Below, piece after piece: positions 33,729-42,911 of a DNA stretch of 64,000 nt (position 1 is the stretch's first letter; each line of letters opens with the position of its first letter). Both the position numbers and the translations under genes were made by a program. Source of the DNA: Phosphoribacter sp044220725. Lineage in GTDB: Bacteria; Actinomycetota; Actinomycetes; Actinomycetales; Dermatophilaceae. Below the pieces are notes generated by a model. That model was not told the DNA's origin. It searched no databases and saw nothing but the letters and a program-made list of their open reading frames with translations. The DNA lies in the NCBI GenBank assembly GCA_044220725.1, contig JBGAQN010000002.1:1-64000 (forward strand), written 5' to 3'.

Positions 33729-34910
33729 TCAGTCCGAGATTTCCCCATACTTCGCTAGGCCGTGTCGCACCGACCGTCCGGGCGGCAGGCAATGCGCCCG
33801 CACCTTCGCCGCCAGCGTCCGATAGAAGTCGGGCTCGACGAGGTAGGCCATGTGGTTGGCCCCAGGCCCGCCCGGGAACGCGAAGTCCGAGTCGTGCGCG
33901 CCCGCAATCCGCCCTTCGGCCGGGAAGCTGAGCACATCGGAGGAACTCCACGCGTTCCACAGGTAGCCCAGCCGCTCCTGCGGGACCCCTCCCGTCGGCC
34001 CCTCGCTCGGCCCCTCGGTCGGCCCCTCAGTCGGCCCCTCAGGCGCCCCGACCGCGAACATTCCCAACTCGGCGAACAGCCCGATCTGCCCACCACTGGC
34101 ACACCAGAAGTCGACGCGCGGCATACCCCCGGGAACGTCCCCCGCGAACGCCGTGAGCGCGTCGTAGACCAACTGCCCACCCATGCTGTGACTGAGCACG
34201 ACGAGCGGCTCGCCCTCCCCGCGCTCGGCCTCGCGCGCCTCGGCCAACCCCGTCAGCAGCCGCTCGACGATCGGGCCCGGCGCCCCCGGCGCGCCCCGAC
34301 CGTCGAGGTAGCGCAGCACGTCGCCGACGAACACCGGCACCACCTCGTGGAACGGTCGTCGCACCTCGCCCATCGCCCACCGGACGTTGCGCCGGTTGGA
34401 GGCAGCGAGGTCCGCCGTGACCTGCCCGAACCCGCGCGACAACTCCGGAGCGGTCTCGGTGAGCCGCCCCCGAACCTGCTTCTCCAGCCACCGCGCCTGA
34501 CGCTTCGGCGACCTGGCAGCCAATTGCGCGCGCAACGCCGGCTCGGACACCGTCGACCACACCGCGTCAACCACGGCGGGCCACTGCGCAGGCGGCAGCG
34601 TCTGGAAAAGGCTGTGCTGCAACGCTTCTCCGAGCTCAGAGGGCGTCAGCGCGGCCGGAGTGTCCACCTCGCTCAGCGCGGGAGGCCCAGCATCCACGAC
34701 CTCGCCCCGCTGCGCACCGAGATCCCCCCAATAGACCCGCACGAGCGTCACTCGTTCCGGCGCGGACGGTCGCACTGCCGGCGCCACATGCTCACGCAGC
34801 ATCGATTCGACGACCGCCCAGTCGGTGCCGCGAGTCAGCCGCTGCGCCGCGGAATACTGCGGGTCGTCGGGGTCGCGCACCGCGACTCCGTGGACGAAAA
34901 CGACTGGCAT
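33729..34910 (-). CDS. Alpha/beta hydrolase
   Basis: This encodes 393 residues starting MPVVFVHGVAVRDPDDPQYS. HGVAVRD supplies an oxyanion-type loop and VVLSHSMGGQLVYDAL the nucleophile elbow (SHSMG). The acid and base residues lie in the C-terminal third (DSDF...ANHMAY). A stretch of 12-bp tandem repeats (33994-34041) encodes Gly-Pro-Thr-Glu repeats between the elbow and the C-terminal part. Substrate unknown. It precedes the AAA ATPase on the same strand. Confidence 0.75.
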   Translation of the reverse strand: MPVVFVHGVAVRDPDDPQYSAAQRLTRGTDWAVVESMLREHVAPAVRPSAPERVTLVRVYWGDLGAQRGEVVDAGPPALSEVDTPAALTPSELGEALQHSLFQTLPPAQWPAVVDAVWSTVSEPALRAQLAARSPKRQARWLEKQVRGRLTETAPELSRGFGQVTADLAASNRRNVRWAMGEVRRPFHEVVPVFVGDVLRYLDGRGAPGAPGPIVERLLTGLAEAREAERGEGEPLVVLSHSMGGQLVYDALTAFAGDVPGGMPRVDFWCASGGQIGLFAELGMFAVGAPEGPTEGPTEGPSEGPTGGVPQERLGYLWNAWSSSDVLSFPAEGRIAGAHDSDFAFPGGPGANHMAYLVEPDFYRTLAAKVRAHCLPPGRSVRHGLAKYGEISD

Positions 34911-35009
34911 GCCTCGCCTTTCCGTGTGCTCGGCTCACTCCCCACCGTATGCCGTCCGCTCACCTCCCGCCCTCGCCTCACCTCGGCGGGGGCCACGGCC
35001 ACCGATGGC

Positions 35010-35873
35010 TCAGGCCAGCGAACGAACCTCGAAGACCTCGTCCGGGTGAGCAATCGACTCCTGCTCGGCGACCAGGCGCATCTCGGCAAAACCGCCGTCG
35101 TGGGTGGCTTGAAGCACGGCATACATGCTGGCGGCGGTGCGAGACAAGGCAACTCGTGGTCCGTCGGTCAGCGTGTGGGCGAGGAAGATCGCGGCCGTCG
35201 TGTCACCACCGCCGCGGACCGTCATGTCGAGCATCGGCGTGGTGACGATCCACGCACCCTCGTCGCACACGCAAGCCATCTGGATCGACCCGGCGGGCGT
35301 CTGAGAAGTGAGCACACTGGTGACGAGGACCGTCGACGGCCCGGTCGCTCGCACGGCGGCGACCGCGGCCAGCAGGTCAACCTCGGTTGAAATCGCCTGT
35401 CCCGCAAGGAACTCCAACTCGAACTGGTTCGGGGTGACGATGTCGGCCTGCGGCACGACCTCGTCGCGCAGGAACTCGGGGATGCCCTCCCGGACAAAGA
35501 ATCCGCGTCCCACGTCGCCCATCACAGGGTCGCAGCAGTAGAGCGGCGCAGGCCTCCCGGCCTCGGCGCGCGCCGCACGCACCCGGGCCACCGCGTCGAG
35601 GACCACCGCCCCCATCGTCTCGGCCCCCAGGTAGCCGGACAGCACCGCGTCGAGCTCCGGGAACGCCCCGCGCTCCTGCACGCCAGTGATGACCTCGGCG
35701 ACGTCGGCAGGTGCGATGAGCGGCCCGCGGGTCGCGCCATAGCCCGTGTGGTTGGAGAAGGTCACCGTGAGCACGGGATAGACCTCGTGCCCGAGCCGCT
35801 GCAGCGGGAACACCGCCGCCGAGTTGCCCGCGTGCCCGAAGGCCACGTGCGACTGAATCGACAGGATCTTCAT
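35010..35873 (-). CDS. pdxY: Pyridoxal kinase PdxY
   Basis: This encodes 287 residues, the usual PdxY length. It starts MKILSIQSHVAFGHAGNSAA, the conserved substrate-binding opening. CCDPVMGDVGRGFFV and TPNQFELEFLAG are characteristic ribokinase-fold segments, and VRGGGDTTAAIFLAH holds the catalytic GxGD-type Asp. It phosphorylates pyridoxal to PLP in the vitamin B6 salvage pathway. The ATG at 35873 fits the family start; the longer open frame to 36062 is not conserved. Confidence 0.92.
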   Translation of the reverse strand: MKILSIQSHVAFGHAGNSAAVFPLQRLGHEVYPVLTVTFSNHTGYGATRGPLIAPADVAEVITGVQERGAFPELDAVLSGYLGAETMGAVVLDAVARVRAARAEAGRPAPLYCCDPVMGDVGRGFFVREGIPEFLRDEVVPQADIVTPNQFELEFLAGQAISTEVDLLAAVAAVRATGPSTVLVTSVLTSQTPAGSIQMACVCDEGAWIVTTPMLDMTVRGGGDTTAAIFLAHTLTDGPRVALSRTAASMYAVLQATHDGGFAEMRLVAEQESIAHPDEVFEVRSLA

Positions 35874-35913
35874 TCTCGTATGCCGTTCTGCTACTTGTGG
35901 TTTCGAGCCAGGC

Positions 35914-36258
35914 TCAGGTGTCGTCGGCGCCCGACACCATGGGGCGACCGGCGGACTTCCAACCGCGCATCCCACCCTTGAGGACCACGGCGTCGATCCC
36001 GTTGGCTCGCAGGTAGGCGACGGCGCGGGTCTGCTTGCTGCCGCCGCCACAGGACACCGCAAGCGGTCCAGTCGGCGGGATCGGCAGCTCGGTCAGCCGT
36101 GAAACTAGCTGCGCCAGTGGGATGTTCACCGCTCCCGGGGCGTGCGCCGTTTCCCAGTCGCCGGCATCTCGGACGTCGAGGATGACCGCGTCGTCCGCGA
36201 GCGCGCCGACCTCGACGTGCGGCATACCCTCCTGCAGTCCGTCAGGGATCGAGTCCAT
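35914..36258 (-). CDS. Rhodanese-like sulfurtransferase
   Basis: This encodes 114 residues starting MDSIPDGLQEGMPHVEVGAL. It is a single rhodanese domain with ILDVRDAGDWETAHAPGAVN and active-site loop Cys in AVSCGGGSKQTRAV, followed by LKGGMRGWKSAGRP. Such proteins carry persulfide sulfur on the Cys. An open frame extends to 36450 through the 23-bp repeats but is not conserved. It lies downstream of the Fpg gene and upstream of pdxY on the same strand. Confidence 0.85.
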   Translation of the reverse strand: MDSIPDGLQEGMPHVEVGALADDAVILDVRDAGDWETAHAPGAVNIPLAQLVSRLTELPIPPTGPLAVSCGGGSKQTRAVAYLRANGIDAVVLKGGMRGWKSAGRPMVSGADDT

Positions 36259-36373
36259 CCCGCAATCCTGCCACCGCGAAAGGATCGTGTGGCCGGACGG
36301 CCCTCCCAGGACCATGGCGCCACACAATCCGGTATGCCGCGCAGGCGACCGCGGATGCCCCGCCGGTGTCCAG

Positions 36374-36465
36374 GTATACATCGAGCCGGTCGCGAAGTAG
36401 ACATTTAGCCGGTCGTTAAGTAGACATCGAGCCGCCCCACCAGTAGACAATCAGCCGGAGTCGCC
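36374..36465. repeat. Four tandem 23-bp direct repeats
   Basis: Copies start at 36374, 36397, 36420 and 36443, exactly 23 bp apart. Each begins GTAGACAT or GTATACAT and then has (C/T)(C/T)AGCCG-type sequence followed by a variable 7-nt spacer. On the other strand the unit reads CCGGCTNNATGTCTAC. They fill much of the gap (36259-36506) between the rhodanese and Fpg genes. This could be a relic of an insertion-sequence end with repeated transposase sites, or an iteron-like regulator array. Confidence 0.7.
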
Positions 36466-36506
36466 GGAGGCGCCTGCAGTCGACGCGGACGCCCCACTCC
36501 GTCTCG

Positions 36507-37367
36507 CTACTTGAGCAGGCGGGACATCCGGCGGTCGGCCAACGGTTTGCCGCCGGTCTGACAGGTCGCGCAATACTGCAGCGAGGTGTCGGCGAACGAC
36601 ACCTCCCGCACGACGTCACCGCACTCGGGGCACGGCATACCGGTGCGGCCATGGACGCGCATCCCGGCGCGCTTGGCGTCCTTCAACTCAGCGGCGGGCT
36701 TGCCCGACGCGGCCGCGACCGCGCCGACCAGGGTCTCGCGCAACGCGGCATATAGGCGCGAAACTGACTCAGCAGGAAGGGAACTCGCGATCGCGAACGG
36801 CGAAAGACGCGCCACGTGCAAGATCTCGTCGGAATACGCGTTGCCCACCCCGGCGAGGAACTCCTGGTCGCGCAGCAGCCCCTTGATCTGGGTGCGCCGC
36901 CCCGTGAGCATCCCCGCGAACGCCTCCTCGGTCAGCTCCGCCCCCATTGGGTCGGGCCCCAGCCGCGCGATCCCCGGGACGTCGCGCACGTCGCGGACGA
37001 GGTATGCCGCGAGCGACTTCTTCGTCCCGGCCTCGGTGAGATCGAAGCCAGACCCGTCCGACAGCCGCACCCGCAGCGCAATCGGCGACTTGCCCGGCCG
37101 AATGACCGTGGCTGGGATGGCGTCCGACCAGCGCAACCACCCCGCCCGCGCGAGATGGAACACCAGATGTATGCCGTCCACGTCGACATCGAGGAACTTC
37201 CCGTGCCGATGCACGCCGTCGACCGGACCGCCTGCGAGCGCCGACGGCGGCGGGTCGTAGGTCTTGAGCACCGAGATCGACCCGAGCTCGACCCCGAACA
37301 CGCCCAGCCCGACCGCTCGCTGCGCGAGGAAGTTGACGAGCGCCTGCACTTCGGGCAGTTCGGGCAT
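36507..37367 (-). CDS. Fpg/Nei family DNA glycosylase
   Basis: This encodes 286 residues. It begins MPELPEV, giving the catalytic Pro-Glu after Met removal. The beta-sandwich N-domain ends near 120. The H2TH region contains LLRDQEFLAGVGNAYSDEIL. The C-terminal zinc finger has CPECGDVVREVSF and YCATCQTGGKPLADRR. It excises oxidised bases in base-excision repair. Whether it is Fpg (8-oxoG) or Nei-like cannot be settled by eye. It is the intact paralogue against which the truncated protein at 22580-22960 can be compared. Confidence 0.9.
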   Translation of the reverse strand: MPELPEVQALVNFLAQRAVGLGVFGVELGSISVLKTYDPPPSALAGGPVDGVHRHGKFLDVDVDGIHLVFHLARAGWLRWSDAIPATVIRPGKSPIALRVRLSDGSGFDLTEAGTKKSLAAYLVRDVRDVPGIARLGPDPMGAELTEEAFAGMLTGRRTQIKGLLRDQEFLAGVGNAYSDEILHVARLSPFAIASSLPAESVSRLYAALRETLVGAVAAASGKPAAELKDAKRAGMRVHGRTGMPCPECGDVVREVSFADTSLQYCATCQTGGKPLADRRMSRLLK

Positions 37368-37393
37368 GGCGGGGCCTCCTGAGCCGTCGAGGG

Positions 37394-38626
37394 TCAGTCC
37401 GGGCGATGGCCGGGATCGGGCCCACCCCGATCCGCAGGGGCCCCGAGCTCGGCGGGGCCCCCGGGTTCGGCGGGGCCCCCGAACTCGGCGGGGCCCCCGA
37501 ACTCGGCGGGGCCCCCGAACTCGGCCGGATCCGCCGCCCCGACCAACGACCCAGGGGCCGCCGCCGCGAGCACCCCGGCCGCCCGCAGCAGTCGCACCAA
37601 CCCATACCCGTCCGGCGCATAGACGACCGGAGCCTGCTTGGCCGGCCGCGCCGGCTTGCCGGTGAGCTCCTCGGTCGCCACCGGCAGACCGTGGGACAGC
37701 ACCTGCTCGGCGGGTGTCAGTTGCCGGATGGCCACCGCAGCCACCCGCTTCGGGCGGGCATCGAGGAAGTCCTGATAGATCGTCGGGTCATGCTGGCCGT
37801 CGTCACCGATGAGCAACCACTTGATCTTGGGGAAGTCCTTGGCCAGCCGATCCAGGCAGGCCCGCTTGTGGTCCTGTCCGCTGCGGAACCAGCCGGTGTT
37901 CGTCGGCCCCCAGTCGGTGAGCAGCAGCGGCCCGATGGGGAAGCCGTTTCGCTTGAGAAACCGAGTCAGGGTCGGCGCGGTGTTCCAGGCCCCCGTCGAC
38001 ACGAAAATGATTGGTGCGCCAGGGTGTTCGGCCATGATCGTCCGATAGAGCGGCGCCATTCCTGGCACCACCTTGCGGGCGTTCTCGTGCCGGACGAACG
38101 TGTTCCACGCGGCGATCAGCGGGCGCGGCAGCGAGGTCGTGATCACGGTGTCGTCGATGTCGCTGATCAGCCCAAATCGAGCCTCTGGCGCAACGATGTA
38201 GACGCTGGCCTGCACCGGCTCGCACCCTTGCGCGCTGATCGAGACCTCGTGCCACCCCGGCGGCAGCCCGTGCCCGCGGAAGGTGAGGTCGATGTGGCCG
38301 CTGCGGTCACTGCGGCCGTGAGCGACGTGGTGTCCGACACGCACCTCGATGGGCACATTCATCGCCGGTGCGCTGAAGAATGATCGCCAACCTCGCCGAG
38401 CGAGGTAGGGCGAGCGCATCCCGCCATACGTCGCGTCCTGGCGTGGCTCGTCGTCGTCGTTGTGATCGCGCCCGAGGACCACCCGGGCAAACACCCGGAC
38501 AAACTCGGTCGAGCCGTAGCCCGTGTGGCTGATGACGCGCGTCCCCCACCCGCGCCGACGGAGCACGCGCTCCCGTTGGGAGTTCCAGGCGTCCTCGACA
38601 ACTGCCGAGGCGTGCGGGCGCGGCAT
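37394..38626 (-). CDS. App1-like (DUF2183) phosphatase-domain protein
   Basis: This encodes 410 residues. RFGLISDIDDTVITTSLPRP carries the DxDDT motif of the DUF2183/App1 HAD-like phosphatase domain, and WLLIGDDGQHDPTIY supplies the C-terminal acidic pair. An N-terminal beta domain (PIEVRVGHHVAHGRSDRSGH) precedes it. App1 in yeast is a phosphatidate phosphatase; the bacterial substrate is not known. The C-terminal tail contains an 18-bp tandem repeat encoding Pro-Ala-Glu-Phe-Gly-Gly. The start ATG at 38626 lies inside a host GGCATAC motif. Confidence 0.82.
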   Translation of the reverse strand: MPRPHASAVVEDAWNSQRERVLRRRGWGTRVISHTGYGSTEFVRVFARVVLGRDHNDDDEPRQDATYGGMRSPYLARRGWRSFFSAPAMNVPIEVRVGHHVAHGRSDRSGHIDLTFRGHGLPPGWHEVSISAQGCEPVQASVYIVAPEARFGLISDIDDTVITTSLPRPLIAAWNTFVRHENARKVVPGMAPLYRTIMAEHPGAPIIFVSTGAWNTAPTLTRFLKRNGFPIGPLLLTDWGPTNTGWFRSGQDHKRACLDRLAKDFPKIKWLLIGDDGQHDPTIYQDFLDARPKRVAAVAIRQLTPAEQVLSHGLPVATEELTGKPARPAKQAPVVYAPDGYGLVRLLRAAGVLAAAAPGSLVGAADPAEFGGPAEFGGPAEFGGPAEPGGPAELGAPADRGGPDPGHRPD

Positions 38627-38780
38627 ACGGGAAGGCTAGGGCATCCAGGTATGCCGCCCGCCCAACCCTCGGGGGATTAAGGTCAAGTCATCGACTCGGT
38701 CGAGTCCGCGGTGCTCGCCTCACCGGCGCCCGCCACGGCCTCGTGCGGAGGGTGACCACACGGCATACGGAGGAGCAGCC

Positions 38781-39173
38781 ATGAGCGGATGGTCAGGGAA
38801 CATCGAGCGCACGACCGTGGACAACCACAACTTCCGCACCGTGTTGGCCACCGGCACGCACCTGCAGCTCGTGGTGATGCGCCTGGCGCCCGGTGAGGAG
38901 ATCGGGCTGGAGGTGCACGAGCACGGCGACCAGTTCCTGCGGGTCGAGGAAGGCGCCGCCATGGTGACCCTCGGGCCGGACGACGAGATCGTCGAGCAGA
39001 CTGTGGCGCTCGGGGAGGACTGGGGCTGCGTCATCCCGGCCGGGACGTGGCACAACGTCATCAACTGCGGCAAGGGCCCCCTCAAGCTCTATTCGATCTA
39101 TGCCCCTCCGGAGCACCCGGACGGCACGGTCCACCAGACCAAGGCCGACGCCGAGGCCGACGAGCACCACTGA
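38781..39173 (+). CDS. Cupin-domain protein
   Basis: This encodes 130 residues starting MSGWSGNIERTTVDNHNFRT. EVHEHGDQFLRVEEGAAMVT is cupin motif 1 (HxH...E) and VIPAGTWHNVIN is motif 2 with the final His, so the metal site is complete. AGGAG lies 6 nt upstream of the ATG. Small single-domain cupins of this kind are common and their substrates are usually unknown. The gene is 4 bp upstream of the C-S lyase gene, so the two are probably co-transcribed. Confidence 0.87.
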   Translation: MSGWSGNIERTTVDNHNFRTVLATGTHLQLVVMRLAPGEEIGLEVHEHGDQFLRVEEGAAMVTLGPDDEIVEQTVALGEDWGCVIPAGTWHNVINCGKGPLKLYSIYAPPEHPDGTVHQTKADAEADEHH

Positions 39174-39177
39174 TCTC

Positions 39178-40341
39178 ATGCCGCTGGACCTGCAGTGCCG
39201 CACGCCCGAGCAGTTGCGCGCGCGGCGCACGCTCAAGTGGACGGCATACCCGCCGGACGTGCTGCCGATGTGGGTGGCCGAGATGGACTACCCCGTATGC
39301 CGTGCCGTCGCCTCCGCGCTGACCCGCGCCGTCGCGGCCGAGAGCTTCGGCTATCCGTCCGGGGTGGTGCGCGGCGAACTGGCCGACGCGTTGGTCGCGT
39401 GGCAGGGGCAGCGACACGGGTGGAGGATCGACCCGGACGGGGTGCACCTGGTCGGTGACGTCATGCACGGGGTGTCGTTGGCGATCCGCTATTTCAGCGG
39501 GCCGGACGACCCGGTGGTCATCCCGACGCCGGTCTACATGCCGTTCTTCGACGTCGTGCGGCTCACCGGCCGACCGCAGATCCATGTGCCGATGGCGAGG
39601 GATGGCGCGCGCTGGACCTTCGACCTGGCCGGGATCGACGCCGCGCTCGCCAGCGGCGGCCGGACGGTGCTCATCTCGAGCCCGCACAACCCGCTCGGCC
39701 GGGTTTTCGACGCTGGTGAGCTAGCCGGGCTGGCTGAGGTCGTCGAACGGCACGGCGCCCGCGTGGTGTCCGACGAGATCCACGCCCCTCTGGTCTTCGA
39801 ACGCCCCCACATCCCGTATGCCGCGTGCTCACCCGCCGCTGCCGCTCACGCCATCACCGTGGTGTCGGCATCGAAAGCGTGGAACCTGCCCGGGCTCAAG
39901 TGCGCGCAGGTCATCACGTCGAACGCCGCTGACCTGGCGACGTGGCGGGCGATCCCCATGTGGGAGACGGTCGGGGTGTCCACGCTCGGGATGGAGGCGA
40001 GCATCGCGGCATACCGGGACGGCGGGGAGTGGCTCGACGAGGTGCGGGGCGAGTTGGCGGTCTGTCGGGACGTCGTGGCGGCGACTGTCGCGGGGTGGCC
40101 GGGGGTGTCGACGGTGGCCAATGAGGGGACCTATCTGCAGTGGCTCGACTTCGGCGAGCTCGGGCTGGAGGTGGAGCCGGCCGACTGGCTGCTGGAACAG
40201 GCCCGGGTGGCGGTCAACTCCGGGGTGCCATTCGGCGGACAGGCGCGGCGGTTTGCGCGGCTGAACTTTGCGACGACCCGGGCGTTGTTGGACGAGGGGT
40301 TGGGGCACATCGAGCGGGCGCTGAGGCGGCGCCGGGGCTGA
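39178..40341 (+). CDS. MalY/PatB-type PLP-dependent C-S lyase/aminotransferase
   Basis: This encodes 387 residues starting MPLDLQCRTPEQLRARRTLK, with typical TLKWTAYPPDVLPMWVAEMDY. The PLP site includes SSPHNPLGRVF, DEIHAPLVF and the Schiff-base lysine in VVSASKAWNLPGLK. The family cleaves cystathionine or cysteine C-S bonds. It starts 4 bp after the cupin stop. An upstream in-frame start at 39100 would overlap the cupin and lacks conservation. Confidence 0.88.
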   Translation: MPLDLQCRTPEQLRARRTLKWTAYPPDVLPMWVAEMDYPVCRAVASALTRAVAAESFGYPSGVVRGELADALVAWQGQRHGWRIDPDGVHLVGDVMHGVSLAIRYFSGPDDPVVIPTPVYMPFFDVVRLTGRPQIHVPMARDGARWTFDLAGIDAALASGGRTVLISSPHNPLGRVFDAGELAGLAEVVERHGARVVSDEIHAPLVFERPHIPYAACSPAAAAHAITVVSASKAWNLPGLKCAQVITSNAADLATWRAIPMWETVGVSTLGMEASIAAYRDGGEWLDEVRGELAVCRDVVAATVAGWPGVSTVANEGTYLQWLDFGELGLEVEPADWLLEQARVAVNSGVPFGGQARRFARLNFATTRALLDEGLGHIERALRRRRG

Positions 40342-40391
40342 CCCGAGCCTGAGGCGGCGCCGGGGCTGAGCCGAGGCTGATTCGGGAGAAG

Positions 40392-42443
40392 ATGTCTGTC
40401 ATGCGAGTTGGGTTTCGTCGGCGTTCGGCATTGGTGGCTGTCGGTCTGTTGACCCTCGGCGGGTCCTTGGCCGCGTGCACGAGCGCACCGGAGCCGCCCA
40501 AGCCCGAAGCCGCTGCTGCCGCGTTGGCTGGTGGACTCACCTCGGGAGATTTGGGCTCGGTCGCGTTCGACGGCGCCACACCCACGGCCGCGGCCGAGTC
40601 GGTCCGCAACGCGGTCGGTGGGCTAGGGAGCATCGGGCGCAGCGTCACCGTCGAGTCGGTCACGACCGCTTCGGAGGACCCCGCCCAGGCGAGGGTCACT
40701 CTGCGATGGAGTTGGGATCTGGCTGGGCCGGAGGGCAAGTGGACCTACGTCACCGACGCCAAGCTGGTCCGGGCGGCGGACCAGAGCTGGCACGTCCTGT
40801 GGTCACCGACCCTCGTGGAGCCCAAACTGACGGCGACCGAACGACTCGTGCTCGACCGCAAGCAAGCTCCCCGGGGCTCGATCCTGGGCGCCAATGGCGA
40901 CGTCCTGGTCGGGCTCAAGGACGTCTATCGGGTCGGCATCGACAAGGGTCGGGTGAGCGCCGAACAGGCGCAGACGTCCGCCGCCGCGTTGGCGACGCTC
41001 ATGGGGATCGACGGGACGGCATACGTCAAGAGCGTCGCCGCCTCGGGGCCGCAGCAGTTCGTGGTCGCCATCACGTTGCGCATCGACGACGCCCGAATTG
41101 CCGGCAAGACCGCCGCGGTGCAGGCCATTCCCGGTGGGGCCGCGATGCCAGGGCAAGCGATGCTCGCCCCGACGGCGACCTTCGCGCGCGCGTTGCTCGG
41201 GACGGTCGGGCCCGCCACTGCCGAGGTGGTCGCCAAGTCCGGCGGACGCGTTTCTGGGACGGACACCGTGGGGTTGTCCGGACTGCAGTTGCGCTATGAC
41301 GAGGCGCTGTCGGGTCAACCTGGGGTCGTGGTGACGGCCAAGGGAACCGATGCCGGCGGGGCATCGACATCGCGGGTGCTGTTCACCCGACCGCCGGTTC
41401 CCGGAGTGTCACTGACGACGACATTGGAACGGGCCGCCCAGGACACCGCAGAAGCGGTGCTGGCCGGTGCGAGCGGGGCAGCGAGTCTCGTGGCCATCCG
41501 CCCGTCGACCGGCGAAGTCGTGGCTGCCGCGAATTCGCCTGGCGCCAAGGGACTTCCGCTGGCAACGACTGGACAGGCTGCGCCTGGATCGACCTTCAAG
41601 GTGGTCTCCTCCCTGGCCTTGTTGCGGGCCGGATTGACCCCAGAATCGCCGCTGAGTTGCACCGAGAACATCACGGTCGATGGGCGTGTGTTCAAGAACT
41701 ACGACGATTACCCCGCTGGTCGACTGGGCGAGTTGCCGTTGCGCACCGCGCTGGCGAACTCGTGCAACACCGCATTCATCTCGGCCCGAGGGTCGGTGAG
41801 CCAAGCCGATCTGGCCGACGCCGCCGCCGCGCTCGGTATGGGAGTGCCCTACGACACCGGGTATAGCGGGTTTGTCGGCTCGGTGCCGCGCGAGGCAACC
41901 CAGACCGAACACGCAGCCTCGATGATCGGCCAGGGCAAGATCACCGCATCGGCCCTGACCATGGCGACGATCGTTGCGACCATCGCGCGCGGCCAGACTC
42001 TGGTCCCCCGCCTGGTGGACCGACCGGCGTCCAGTGCCGGGACCGCGTCGGGCACGGGTGAGGGCGTGAGCGACGGTTCGGGCTCAGGTGACTCAGGCTC
42101 TGTCGGTGCCGGCGCGAGCGCGAGCCCCTCGCCGAGTTCACCCCCTGCGCCGATCACCCCGCAGGCTCCTCAGAAGCCCCTCACCGCTGACGAGGCCCAG
42201 GCGTTGCGCAGCATGTTGGCTGGCGTCGTTTCCGAGGGCAGCGCCCGCTCGCTCGCCGGGATCGCCGAGGGAGCCAAGACGGGAACCGCCGAGTTCGCCG
42301 CTGACGGGACAACAAAGGCCCACGCCTGGATGATCGCCATCCGCGGTGACCTCGCGGTCGCCGTCTACGTCGAGGAAGGCCTCTCCGGATCCAAGACCGC
42401 CGGGCCGCTCATGGCCGCCTTCCTCCAGGGGTATGCCGGCTAG
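40392..42443 (+). CDS. Lipoprotein class B penicillin-binding protein
   Basis: This encodes 683 residues. A lipoprotein signal peptide ends LGGSLAACTSAPEPP (lipobox LAAC). Then come a MecA-N/NTF2-like domain (about 45-150), the PBP dimerisation domain, and the transpeptidase domain with PGSTFK (SxxK serine), ANSCNTAF (SxN) and GAKTGTAEF (KTG). A Ser/Gly/Pro-rich insertion lies between SxN and KTG. Its activity would be DD-transpeptidation of peptidoglycan. An alternative start is the ATG at 40401. Confidence 0.9.
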   Translation: MSVMRVGFRRRSALVAVGLLTLGGSLAACTSAPEPPKPEAAAAALAGGLTSGDLGSVAFDGATPTAAAESVRNAVGGLGSIGRSVTVESVTTASEDPAQARVTLRWSWDLAGPEGKWTYVTDAKLVRAADQSWHVLWSPTLVEPKLTATERLVLDRKQAPRGSILGANGDVLVGLKDVYRVGIDKGRVSAEQAQTSAAALATLMGIDGTAYVKSVAASGPQQFVVAITLRIDDARIAGKTAAVQAIPGGAAMPGQAMLAPTATFARALLGTVGPATAEVVAKSGGRVSGTDTVGLSGLQLRYDEALSGQPGVVVTAKGTDAGGASTSRVLFTRPPVPGVSLTTTLERAAQDTAEAVLAGASGAASLVAIRPSTGEVVAAANSPGAKGLPLATTGQAAPGSTFKVVSSLALLRAGLTPESPLSCTENITVDGRVFKNYDDYPAGRLGELPLRTALANSCNTAFISARGSVSQADLADAAAALGMGVPYDTGYSGFVGSVPREATQTEHAASMIGQGKITASALTMATIVATIARGQTLVPRLVDRPASSAGTASGTGEGVSDGSGSGDSGSVGAGASASPSPSSPPAPITPQAPQKPLTADEAQALRSMLAGVVSEGSARSLAGIAEGAKTGTAEFAADGTTKAHAWMIAIRGDLAVAVYVEEGLSGSKTAGPLMAAFLQGYAG

Positions 42444-42484
42444 CCACCTCCGCGGACGCCTCACCTCTGGGTGCTCTCGACCTT

Positions 42485-42574
42485 GCCGTCTCGGTTCCTG
42501 CCGTCTCGGTTCCTGCCGTCTCGGTTCTGGCCGTCTCGGTTCCTGCCGTCTCGGTTCTGGCCGTCTCGCTTCTG
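42485..42574. repeat. Six tandem copies of a 15-bp unit
   Basis: The unit GCCGTCTCGGTTCCT is repeated from 42485 with small changes (CCT versus CTG at the end). It lies in the 468-bp gap between the PBP and the next gene. No coding function is seen. Confidence 0.85.
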
Positions 42575-42617
42575 GGAAAACCCTCGCCAAAGATAGGAAT
42601 TCAGCCTCTCAACCACC

Positions 42618-42707
42618 TGATCGACCGGAAATCATCGGCGAGTGTGAGGTTTTCGGGTACATCAGGCCCTGATCGACCGGAAATCATCGGCGAGTGTGAG
42701 GTTTTCC
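42618..42707. repeat. Two copies of a 38-bp direct repeat
   Basis: A 38-bp sequence, CTGATCGACCGGAAATCATC followed by GGCGAGTGTGAGGTTTTC, occurs at 42618-42655 and 42670-42707 with 14 bp between. The copies are identical, which implies recent duplication or selection. It lies between genes upstream of the START-like gene and is not inside a gene I can support. Confidence 0.9.
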
Positions 42708-42911
42708 GGTGAGATTCCAGCGGGGGCACACGAGTGGGTACCGGACCTGGGAAGGAGCGTTGACGGGGAAGGGGCAGAGACGGCATACCGGGAGCACGGG
42801 ACCGTCAAGCAGCGGTCCCGAGGTTGCGTTCCTGCGGCGTTTGGAGTCGGATGGACCCAGCAGGAAACCGCGGCCCCGCCGCACGCGGGCGGCCGCTCGA
42901 GAAGGAGGCAG

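Noticed and set aside
33762..35390. 542-codon plus-strand open frame
   Set aside because: It is antisense to the alpha/beta hydrolase and PdxY genes, arginine-rich, with no domain.
42618..42707. Possible CRISPR array from the 38-bp pair
   Set aside because: There are only two repeats, a 14-bp spacer, no cas genes and no further copies nearby.
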